NCBI RefSeq assembly: GCF_003610785.1
Contig: NZ_RAQQ01000011.1
Coordinates: 1 to 64,000, forward strand
Direction: 5' to 3'
Length of the DNA stretch: 64,000 bases
Source of the DNA: Micromonospora globbae
Lineage (GTDB): Bacteria; Actinomycetota; Actinomycetes; Mycobacteriales; Micromonosporaceae
The notes beneath the pieces were generated by a model. The model did not search any database. It was not told the origin of the DNA and saw only the letters and a program-made list of their open reading frames with translations. Each line of letters begins with the position of its first letter. Within the stretch, counting starts at the first letter, position 1. Positions 40,535-47,857 of the stretch are shown in pieces. A program made the translations under genes and the position numbers.

Positions 40535-41317
40535 TTACGGCTTCACGGTGACCAGCGGGCTCGCCACCCCGCGCGCGTCCACCGACTGCACCTGGATCTG
40601 CTTGATCTGGTCCTTCTTCGCCGCCGTCGCCGCGGTGAGTTCCAGCTCCTGCGCCCGCGTGTTCGTCCCGTATCCCGACTCGGGGACCGACCAGGTGGAC
40701 ACGACCTCGCTGCCGGCGTCCGCACGGACCACCACGAGACGGCAGGTGCGCGGGCCGGGCAGCCGCCCGAGACTGAAGTTGATCTGGGTGCCGTAGTCAC
40801 GCTCGACGAGGAACATGGTGGCCGTCACACCGGTCGTGGCGTCGGTCGCCGTGACCTGGTCGCCCTCCACCTCGTTCGGGCCGCCGATGCCGGGCCCGGT
40901 GGGCGGGGAACCGGGCGTGGGAGGCACGTCGACCGGCGCCGTGACGCTCGGTTCGGCCACCACGTCGGTCGGCCCCACGTCCTCCAGCACGCTGTGGAAC
41001 CCGATGGCGGTCAGACCGCCGAGCACCACGACCGCCGCCGCCGTGGCGAGCAGTTGCCGGAGCCGGGTCCGCCGCCGGTCGGCGCGGACCGCCATCAGCG
41101 TACGGTCGAGCAGCCGCGGGTCCGTCGCCGTCTGCTCCAGGGCCGTCATCGTCTCGCCGTCGATGCCGGAGAGCAGCCCGACCACCGGCACCATCGTCTC
41201 CAGTTCGGCGGCGCACGCCCAGCAGGTGGCGAGGTGCTCCTCGAAGCGCGCCGTGTCCTGCTCGTCCAGCACCCCGAGCGCGTACGCGGCGACATCCATG
41301 TGGTCCGCGCGGCTCAT
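40535..41317 (-). CDS. Zinc-type anti-sigma factor, membrane-anchored
   Basis: This 260-residue protein has a cytoplasmic zinc anti-sigma domain: VAAYALGVLDEQDTARFEEH followed by LATCWAC, with ligands H28, C32 and C35. A linker follows, then one transmembrane helix at about 88-107 (LLATAAAVVVLGGLTAIGF) and a Pro-rich and beta-rich extracytoplasmic RskA-like domain. It should bind and silence the sigma factor encoded upstream. The His-x3-Cys-x2-Cys site is the kind that responds to thiol oxidation in RsrA/RslA. The ATG overlaps the sigma stop as ATGA. Confidence 0.9.
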   Translation of the reverse strand: MSRADHMDVAAYALGVLDEQDTARFEEHLATCWACAAELETMVPVVGLLSGIDGETMTALEQTATDPRLLDRTLMAVRADRRRTRLRQLLATAAAVVVLGGLTAIGFHSVLEDVGPTDVVAEPSVTAPVDVPPTPGSPPTGPGIGGPNEVEGDQVTATDATTGVTATMFLVERDYGTQINFSLGRLPGPRTCRLVVVRADAGSEVVSTWSVPESGYGTNTRAQELELTAATAAKKDQIKQIQVQSVDARGVASPLVTVKP

Positions 41318-41874
41318 CCTGTCACCCCCCGTTCCTGCAGAGCCGTGCGCAGCGCACGCAGCGCGTAGTACACCCGCGACTTCGCGGTGCCGAGGGGAAG
41401 CCCCAGCTCCTCCGCCGCCTCCGGCACGGTCCGCCCCCGGAAGTACGTCGCGACCAGGATCTCCCGGTGCGACTGGCTCAGCGTACGCAGCGCGTCCGCC
41501 ACGGTCATCGTGCGTAGTACCTGGTCGGTGCTGTCGGCCTCGGCGAACGCGGTCAGGTCCCGGTCGTACGTCTCGGCCGGCCGCGCCTGCTCGCTGCGGT
41601 GCTCGTCGATGGCGATCCGCCGGGCCACGGTGACCAGCCACGGACGCAGCGACGTCTGACCCTGCGCGCCCAGGCGGTGCGCGTTGCGCCACGCCCGCAG
41701 CAGGGTCTCCTGCACGATGTCCTCGGCGCGCTGCCGGTCGCCGCCGGTGAGCCGCATGACGAACGCCAGCAGCGGGCCGGCGTGCTCGGCGTACAGCAGC
41801 CGGACCAACTGGTCGGAGTGGCTCGCCTCGCTGGACACCGCCTGGTGGCGTCCGGGCGCCGGTCGCGGCGTCAC
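41314..41874 (-). CDS. ECF RNA polymerase sigma factor
   Basis: This 186-residue extracytoplasmic-function sigma factor has region 2 (LLYAEHAGPLLAFVMRLTGG, AEDIVQETLLRAWRN) and region 4 (REILVATYFRGRTVPEAAEE then LGLPLGTAKSRVYYALRALR). It is of the SigK/SigL-like type that pairs with RskA-like anti-sigma factors. I chose the GTG at 41874; an ATG about 25 codons further upstream would add a low-complexity tail and cannot be excluded. The overlapping anti-sigma gene and the lipoprotein downstream suggest a thiol or envelope stress module. Confidence 0.9.
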   Translation of the reverse strand: MTPRPAPGRHQAVSSEASHSDQLVRLLYAEHAGPLLAFVMRLTGGDRQRAEDIVQETLLRAWRNAHRLGAQGQTSLRPWLVTVARRIAIDEHRSEQARPAETYDRDLTAFAEADSTDQVLRTMTVADALRTLSQSHREILVATYFRGRTVPEAAEELGLPLGTAKSRVYYALRALRTALQERGVTG

Positions 41875-42226
41875 CGGCTCATTCTGGCGAGGCGCCGACC
41901 GCGGGTCGACCCCCCGCCGGGCCGGCCGCGACTGGGACCGCGCGGACATCCAGTCCGTCCGGACCACATCGCCGTGCCAACCGGCCGCCACCGCGTGCAT
42001 GCAGACCTCCGGGGTGTCCACCGACCACAACGGCCCTCGGGGTTGGGCCGCCCGGTGGTACGGGCGACCGGCGCGAGCGGATCAACGGCGGACGAAGAAT
42101 TTTCGATGCGGACGCGACGATCCGCCGACCGGCCGCGCACGGTCCTTGCGCGGTGGCGCCCTGCGCCGACCGTCCGCCCCAACGGCGCGGACGCGGGTGT
42201 CGCGAGTGGACGCCGGAGCGGGCGGG
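41875..42226. promoter_or_regulatory. Non-coding gap upstream of the sigma factor gene
   Basis: This gap of about 350 bp lies between the methyltransferase stop and the sigma factor start. No protein-like frame was found. The one low-GC patch is CGAAGAATTTTCG at 42093-42105, a short hyphenated palindrome that may be part of the sigma promoter. The remainder is high-GC and featureless to my reading. Confidence 0.35.
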
Positions 42227-43087
42227 TCAGCGGCCGGTGGCGAACAGACCGGGCGGGGGCGGTGTGGACGGGGTCGCGTCGGCGTCGTGGACGACGCCGG
42301 CGCCGCCCGCGAAGCGGTCGAGGTCGTCCCCCGCGACGACCCGGCCCGGGAACCAGTCGCCGGCGGCGCGCCGGGTCAACTCGGGCACCGGGGGCTCGGC
42401 CCGCCCGGCCAGCAGCACCAGGTTGCCGTAGCGGCGCCCGCGCAGCACGGCGGCGTCGCCGATCAGGGCGGCGTGGGGGAGCACCGCGCGGACCGTGGCG
42501 ACCTGGCGGCGGGCGTGCCGCAGCGGCGGACCGTCGGCCAGGTTCGCCAGGTACCAGCCGGCCGGGCGGAGCACGCGGGCCACCTCGGCGGCGTACTCGA
42601 CCGAGGTCAGGTGCGCCGGGGTGCGGGCACCCGCGAACACGTCGGCGACCACGACGTCGTAGCTGGCGTCGCGGCTGGCCGTGAGCACCTCCCGCGCGTC
42701 CCCCACCCGTACGCGCAGCCGGGGGTCGGCCGGCCACGGGAGCACGCGGCGGACCAGCTCGACGAGGGCGCCGTCGACCTCCGCCACCCGCTGGGTGGAG
42801 CCGGGCCGGGTCGCGGCGACGTACCGGGGCAGGGTGAGGGCCCCGCCGCCGAGGTGGAGCACCCGCAGCGGGGCGCCCGCGGGGGCGATGAGGTCGACGG
42901 CGGTCGCCAGCCGCCGGACGTACTCGAACTCCAGGTGGGTCGGGTCGGTCAGGTCGACGTGCGACTGCGGCGCCCCGTCCAGCAGCAGGGTCCACGAGCC
43001 GGCCCGGTCCCGGTCGGGGACCAGCTCCGCCTGCCCGGTCCCCACCTGCTCGACCACCCGGTCGTCGCCGCTGCGCCTGCGCCCCAC
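42227..43087 (-). CDS. Spermidine synthase-like methyltransferase-fold protein
   Basis: This 286-residue protein has the Rossmann fold of spermidine synthases. LRVLHLGGGALTLPRYVAAT is the nucleotide loop, VAEVDGALVELVRRVL carries the acidic ribose-binding residue, and RVRVGDAREVLT then YDVVVADVFAGARTPAHLTS give the active-site strand. Actinobacteria hold several such paralogues of unknown substrate, and most do not make spermidine. The last 45 residues are low-complexity. It lies 165 bp downstream of the nurA-like gene, behind a strong hairpin, so it is probably a separate transcript. Confidence 0.82.
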   Translation of the reverse strand: MGRRRSGDDRVVEQVGTGQAELVPDRDRAGSWTLLLDGAPQSHVDLTDPTHLEFEYVRRLATAVDLIAPAGAPLRVLHLGGGALTLPRYVAATRPGSTQRVAEVDGALVELVRRVLPWPADPRLRVRVGDAREVLTASRDASYDVVVADVFAGARTPAHLTSVEYAAEVARVLRPAGWYLANLADGPPLRHARRQVATVRAVLPHAALIGDAAVLRGRRYGNLVLLAGRAEPPVPELTRRAAGDWFPGRVVAGDDLDRFAGGAGVVHDADATPSTPPPPGLFATGR

Positions 43088-43182
43088 CCGCCCAGTATCC
43101 CGGCCGCCCTCGCCGGTCGCGTCCGCGCCGGCCGCTTATCGTCCCTCGGCGGGGCGGACAGGTTCACGATCACGCGGTATCG

Positions 43183-43225
43183 GGGATGTCGTGGTCGCCC
43201 GGCCGGTGCGGGACGACGACATCCC
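43183..43225 (-). terminator. Hairpin after the HerA-SbcDC-NurA operon
   Basis: GGGATGTCGT at 43183-43192 and ACGACATCCC at 43216-43225 are perfect complements around a 23-nt GC-rich loop that can itself pair. It sits about 30 bp past the last gene of the operon and is the likely end of its transcript. No long T-run follows, as is usual in high-GC actinobacteria. Confidence 0.6.
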
Positions 43226-43252
43226 GGATCAAGGGCGATCCGAGGAGCGGCG

Positions 43253-44227
43253 TCAGCGGCGGGCCGTGCCGGCCCGGGCGGCGGCCGTCAGCGCGCGGTG
43301 CAGCAGCCGGGCGTCGCCGAGCAGCCCGCGCAGCCGCCGTTCGAGGCCCGCGATCGGGATGAGGTTCTGCGGGGCACGCGGGTCCTTGTACGGGGTGGAG
43401 GCGAAGCGGGGGAGGGTGACCAGGGAGAGGTCGGCCAGCTCGATCGCCTCGGTGACGTCGAGGTCGGGGGAGCACTCCACACGGACGATGCCCGCCCAGG
43501 GAGCGCCGGCCGACACGGGCAGCCGCAGGTACCAGGACCACCCGCCCCAGGCGGTGCCGACGCGGAACACCGGCGAGCGCTGCCCGGCCGCGAGACCCGT
43601 CACCACCGCGGTGAGCCGCGCGTCCAGGTACTGGCTGTGCTGCGTCTTGATGTAGCCGAGGGTGCGCGGCAGGTTCCGGCGGCTGCGCAGCGGCCCGTCC
43701 ACCACCAGCAGGTCCCCGTCGGTGCGCACCGCGTCGGAGACGGCCACCTCGAGCGCGGTCAGCGGCCCCTGCACGGCGGCGGGCAGCTTCGCCAGCTCCC
43801 CGGTGCCGCCGACCCGGTGCACCGGGTAGCGCACCGACCCGGCCACCACGTCCCGCGCCGACGGGCTCGCCGTGAACAGGCCCCGGCCGACCCGCGTACC
43901 GGCCAGCTGCGCCGAGCCGCGTTCCAGGTCGCAGCGGACCACCCCGGCGGCGTACGAGGCGGCGAGGCCGGGGAAGGAACCGCCGTCCTCCTCGGCCGTC
44001 CAGATGCTCGCGTCGATGCGGCGCACCCCGTCCACGAGCAGCACCACGTCGGGCGCGCGCACCCCGGCCCGTACGTCGATGGCCCGCCAGTCCACGGCCG
44101 GCAGCTCGGCGTCCGTCTCGACCTGCGCGCTGCTGGGCGCGGCCGGGCCGGTCGCGGTCGCCTCGAACGACGCCCCGTACGACGGGTCCCACGCGTCGAC
44201 GTAGAACCGCCCGCCGGGCGCCGTCAC
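43253..44227 (-). CDS. NurA-like 5'-3' nuclease (predicted)
   Basis: This 324-residue protein has no self-evident family name, but motifs and position point to NurA, the RNase H-fold nuclease that works with HerA. Asp66 lies in DVVLLVDGVRR (NurA motif I, usually DGS), Glu160 in PLTALEVAVSD and Asp177 in GDLLVVDGPL. The Glu-Asp spacing of 17 equals that recalled for Sulfolobus NurA E114/D131. GYIKTQHSQYL follows, like the GxxK segment of the family. The C-terminal SWYLRLP and RVECSP strands would carry the last residues. The GTG start overlaps the sbcC stop (GTGA). It probably resects the 5' strand of DNA ends with HerA. Confidence 0.72.
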   Translation of the reverse strand: MTAPGGRFYVDAWDPSYGASFEATATGPAAPSSAQVETDAELPAVDWRAIDVRAGVRAPDVVLLVDGVRRIDASIWTAEEDGGSFPGLAASYAAGVVRCDLERGSAQLAGTRVGRGLFTASPSARDVVAGSVRYPVHRVGGTGELAKLPAAVQGPLTALEVAVSDAVRTDGDLLVVDGPLRSRRNLPRTLGYIKTQHSQYLDARLTAVVTGLAAGQRSPVFRVGTAWGGWSWYLRLPVSAGAPWAGIVRVECSPDLDVTEAIELADLSLVTLPRFASTPYKDPRAPQNLIPIAGLERRLRGLLGDARLLHRALTAAARAGTARR

Positions 44228-46698
44228 CGGCCCACCCGTTCCACCCGGGCCGACCGGGCGTCCTTGCGGACCTCGAAGCGCACCGGGATCCGCTCGGCCA
44301 GCGCCGGCACGTGGGTGACCACGCCCACCATCCGGTCGCCCCGGGCGGCGAGGTTCTCCAGCGTGGCGGCGACCGTGTCGAGGGTGGCCGCGTCCAGGGT
44401 GCCGAAGCCCTCGTCGAGCACGATCGACTCGAGGCTCGCCGCCGTGGTGGACATCCCGGCGAGCTGTTCGGAGAGGGCGAGCGCGAGGGCCAGGGACGCC
44501 TGGAACGTCTCGCCCCCGGACAGGGTGCGCACGCCCCGGCGCAGCCCCGCGTCGTGGTGGTCCACGACGAAGAACTCACCCTTGTCGTGCACGAGGTCGT
44601 ACTGGCCGCCCGACAGCTCCCGCAGGATCCGCGACGCCCCGTCGACCAGCAGGTCCAGCGCCTCGGCGAGCAACCACCGCTCGAAGTTGTTGGCCCGCAG
44701 GTGACCGGCGAGCGCGCGGGCCACCTGCGCCGCGCGTTCGTGCCCGGCGCGCTGCTCGCGCAGCTCGGCGGCCTGCTCGCGGCGTTCCACCAGCCGGCGC
44801 CGGTCGGCCTCGGCCCGCTCCACGGCGACCGTCGCGGCGCGGACCGGGTCGTCGGTGGCCGGCAGGCCGGCGTCGGTGAGGATGCCCGCGATCCGCTCCG
44901 CCACCGCCGTGGCGGCCTGCTCGGCCTCGGCGACGGCCGCCGCGAGACCGGACCGCTCCGTCTCCCGGCGGCGCGCCTCGGCGCCGGCCCAGTCGGCGAG
45001 CGCGGCCCACGCGGCGGCGACGTCGTCCCGGTCGGCGGCCGGCGGGCCGAAGCGGGCCAGCCCGTCGCGGGTGCCGTCGAAGCGCCGCCACGACGCCCGC
45101 ATCCGCTCCTCGGCCGTGTCCAGCGTGCCCCGGGCGCGCCGCGCGGCCTCCCGGCCGGCCCGGACGCCGGCGGCCGCCTCGTCGAGGGCCCGCCGCAGCC
45201 GGGCGTGCTCGGCCAGCCGCTCCCGCAGGCTGTCGGCCGTGGGAGCTCCGGCGAGCCGGTCGTCCAGTTCGGCCAGGCGGGAGCGAAGGCCGTCGTGCTC
45301 GGTGCGTACGCGCAGCAGCACCCGGTCCAGCTCCCGGGCGGCCGCGTCGCGCTCCTGCACGACCCGCTTGGCCGCCTCGCTCGCCGCCCGCGCGGCCTTG
45401 CCCGCCTCCACCGCCCGGGCCACCGCCGACCCGGCCGGCACGGCCGGCACGTCGGTCACCACCTGCTCGCACACCGGGCAAGGCGCCCCGTCGATGAGGT
45501 GCGCCCGCAGCGCCATGGCCTGGTCCGTGGCCTTCGCCTCCTCGTGGGCGCGGAACGCCGCCGCCAGCTCCTCCTCGGCCCGCTCCGCGGCCGCCCGGGC
45601 CTGCGCGAGCGCCTCGGCGGCCGCCTCGTGCTCGGCCTCGGCCGCCTCCATCGCCGCGCGGACCGTCTCGACCTGGCCGGCCACCTTCTCCCGCTCGGCG
45701 TACGCGTCCAGTTGCCGTCGCAGCGCGCTCTCGTCGCCGGCGGCGGCCAGCTCGCCGCGCAGCTTCTCCTCCCGCTCCTCGGCCAGCGACACGGCGCGCG
45801 CCGCCGCCTCGGCCTCGGCGCGCGCGGTCGTCACCGCCCGGGCCACCTCGGCGATCCCGTCCGGCGCCCGGACCGCGCCCAGCACGGCCAGCTCGGCGTC
45901 CAGGGCATCGAGGGCGGCGGCGGCGTCCCGCGCCGTCGCCCGGGCCGCCTCCAGCTCGGGTACGGCGTCGGAGACCGCGGCGGCCAGCTCCCGCATCCGG
46001 TCCGCCTGCGCGGTGGCCCGGGCGAGCGCGTCGTCGTCGACGTCGGTGAGTCCGGCGAGAAGCTGGTCGACCGCCTCCAGCTTCGCCTCCGCCTGCGCGG
46101 CGCGGGCCGTGGCCCGCTTCTGCACCTCCTCGTACACGCCGAGGCCGAGCAGGTTGACGAGGATCTGCTGCCGGGTGGCCGGCTTGGCGTGCAGGAAGTC
46201 GGCGAACTGCCCCTGCGGCAGCAACACACAGCTCGTGAACTGCTCGTACGGCAGGCCGACCGCCTCCAGCACGGCCTCGTCCATCTCGGCCGGCGTGCCC
46301 GCCACCACCTCGCCGAGATCCTCCGGGCTGAGCCCGGTGTCGAGCTTGGTGACGTCGAAGCCGGCCGGCATCAGCTGCAGCCCCGCGTTCGCGGTCTTCA
46401 CGTTGCCCCGGCTGTCCCGCCGGACGACGCGGGTGGCCACGTAGCGGGCCCCGGCGGACTCGAAGACGAGCCGCACCCGGGCCTCGGCGGCGGACGGGGC
46501 GAGCGCGTTCGCCAGCCCCCGGGTGCCGCCCCACCTCGGCACCGTGCCGTAGAGCGCGAAGCAGATCGCGTCGAGCACCGTCGACTTGCCCGAACCCGTG
46601 GGGCCGACCAGCGCGAAGAAGTCCGCGTCGGTGAAGTCGACGGTGGTCTCGTCCCGGAAGACGGTGAAGCCCGCCATGTCCAGCCGGATGGGTCGCAT
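44224..46698 (-). CDS. sbcC: SbcC/Rad50-type DNA repair ATPase
   Basis: This 824-residue SMC-like ATPase tethers DNA ends and drives the Mre11-type nuclease. Walker A GPTGSGKST (Lys38) is at the N-terminus and long Ala/Glu/Arg coiled coils run from about 190 to 660. The zinc hook GAPCPVC is near residue 405. The C-terminal half carries signature TLSGGETFQASLALALALSE, then Walker B SIVLDEGFGTLD and the VVTHVPAL switch. The length is somewhat short for E. coli SbcC but normal for archaeal Rad50 and actinobacterial homologues. It starts at an ATG overlapping the sbcD stop (ATGA). It is third in a herA-sbcD-sbcC-nurA operon. Confidence 0.95.
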   Translation of the reverse strand: MRPIRLDMAGFTVFRDETTVDFTDADFFALVGPTGSGKSTVLDAICFALYGTVPRWGGTRGLANALAPSAAEARVRLVFESAGARYVATRVVRRDSRGNVKTANAGLQLMPAGFDVTKLDTGLSPEDLGEVVAGTPAEMDEAVLEAVGLPYEQFTSCVLLPQGQFADFLHAKPATRQQILVNLLGLGVYEEVQKRATARAAQAEAKLEAVDQLLAGLTDVDDDALARATAQADRMRELAAAVSDAVPELEAARATARDAAAALDALDAELAVLGAVRAPDGIAEVARAVTTARAEAEAAARAVSLAEEREEKLRGELAAAGDESALRRQLDAYAEREKVAGQVETVRAAMEAAEAEHEAAAEALAQARAAAERAEEELAAAFRAHEEAKATDQAMALRAHLIDGAPCPVCEQVVTDVPAVPAGSAVARAVEAGKAARAASEAAKRVVQERDAAARELDRVLLRVRTEHDGLRSRLAELDDRLAGAPTADSLRERLAEHARLRRALDEAAAGVRAGREAARRARGTLDTAEERMRASWRRFDGTRDGLARFGPPAADRDDVAAAWAALADWAGAEARRRETERSGLAAAVAEAEQAATAVAERIAGILTDAGLPATDDPVRAATVAVERAEADRRRLVERREQAAELREQRAGHERAAQVARALAGHLRANNFERWLLAEALDLLVDGASRILRELSGGQYDLVHDKGEFFVVDHHDAGLRRGVRTLSGGETFQASLALALALSEQLAGMSTTAASLESIVLDEGFGTLDAATLDTVAATLENLAARGDRMVGVVTHVPALAERIPVRFEVRKDARSARVERVGR

Positions 46699-47846
46699 CA
46701 GTGGTCGACCTCCTCGAGCAGCTCGTCGAAGAGCCGCTGGACGTCCTCGTCGGCGTGCCCGCGGCTCGCCAGGTAGTCGGCGAACAGGTCGCGCGGCGAG
46801 CGGCCGGAGCGCTGGGCCACCCGGGTGCCGCTGCCCGGCGCGGGCACCAGCTCCGGATCGATCCGGATCTCCAGCGCCCGGGGCAGCAGCTCCTGCACCT
46901 CCTCGCGCAGCCCGGCCCGGGGCTGCTCGCGCACGTACACCCGCAGCCAGGCGTCCGGCTGGTCGAGTTCGGCGAGCTGGGCCAGGGTGCCCCGGACGGT
47001 GCGCAGGGCCGCCGCCGCGGTCACCGGCACCTCCCGCACCCGGGCGGCGGTGTCGGCCGTGACCTCCACGATCGTCACCGAGGGCACGTTCTCCTGCTCC
47101 CCGAAGTCCACGGCGAGAGGGCTTCCGCTGTAGCGGACCGGGCAGGGCCCGTCGACCCGCTGGGCGCGGTGCAGGTGGCCGAGCGCCACGTAGTGCGCGG
47201 TGGTCGGGAAGACGGTGGCCGGCACCGCGTAGCCGAGCACCGTGTGGGCGTCGCGCTCGCCGCCGCCGGTCGCCGCGCCGGTGACCGTCAGGTGCGCGGT
47301 GACCAGGTGCACCCGGCCGGCCTCGGTGAAGCTCTCGGTGAGCCGGCCGAGCACGCGGCGCAGGTGGTCGGCGTACGTCTGGTTGGCCTCGGCGGCGGTC
47401 AGCTCGTACATCTCGACCGCCCGCACCGCGTAGCGCTGCGACAGGAACGGCAGCGCGGCGAGCCGCCACCGCTCGCCGCCCGCGGTCGTGCCGTCGATGA
47501 CGTGCTCGTCCGGGTTCTCCCGGACGCTGCCGCGCAGCGTGATCCCGGCGGCCTCGGCCCAGGGCCGCAGCGCGTCCAGCGCCGCGCCGTTGTCGTGGTT
47601 GCCGCCGATGGCCACCACGTCCGCGCCGGTCCGACGCAGCGCGGTGAGCGCGCGGGTCACCAGCCGGGTCGCCTCGGGGGTCGGCGCGGCGGTGTCGTAG
47701 AGGTCACCGGCGACGATGACCAGGTCCGGCTGCTCGGCGCGGGCGATGTCGATGACGCCCGCGAGCACCGCCGTGTGCTCCTCGGCCCGGGACCGGCCCT
47801 TGAGGACCTTGCCGACGTGCCAGTCCGAGGTGTGCAGGATCTTCAC
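46698..47846 (-). CDS. sbcD: SbcD/Mre11-type nuclease
   Basis: This 382-residue calcineurin-like phosphoesterase is the nuclease subunit of the SbcCD (Mre11-Rad50) complex, a Mn-dependent 3'-5' exonuclease and hairpin endonuclease. All five metal motifs are present: LHTSDWHVGK, VIVAGDLYDTAAP, AIGGNHDNGAAL, VTAHLTV and ALGHLHRAQRV. A cap and a C-terminal Rad50-binding helix pair (LFADYLASRGHADEDVQRLF) follow. The GTG at 47846 was chosen because it begins the first strand and has AGGGGGCGG before it, 11 bp after the herA stop. Confidence 0.96.
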   Translation of the reverse strand: MKILHTSDWHVGKVLKGRSRAEEHTAVLAGVIDIARAEQPDLVIVAGDLYDTAAPTPEATRLVTRALTALRRTGADVVAIGGNHDNGAALDALRPWAEAAGITLRGSVRENPDEHVIDGTTAGGERWRLAALPFLSQRYAVRAVEMYELTAAEANQTYADHLRRVLGRLTESFTEAGRVHLVTAHLTVTGAATGGGERDAHTVLGYAVPATVFPTTAHYVALGHLHRAQRVDGPCPVRYSGSPLAVDFGEQENVPSVTIVEVTADTAARVREVPVTAAAALRTVRGTLAQLAELDQPDAWLRVYVREQPRAGLREEVQELLPRALEIRIDPELVPAPGSGTRVAQRSGRSPRDLFADYLASRGHADEDVQRLFDELLEEVDH

Positions 47847-47857
47847 GGTGCCGCCCC

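Noticed and set aside
42227..43087. Polyamine biosynthesis locus
   Set aside because: Only one spermidine-synthase-like gene is present, without decarboxylases. Actinobacterial paralogues rarely have proven polyamine roles.
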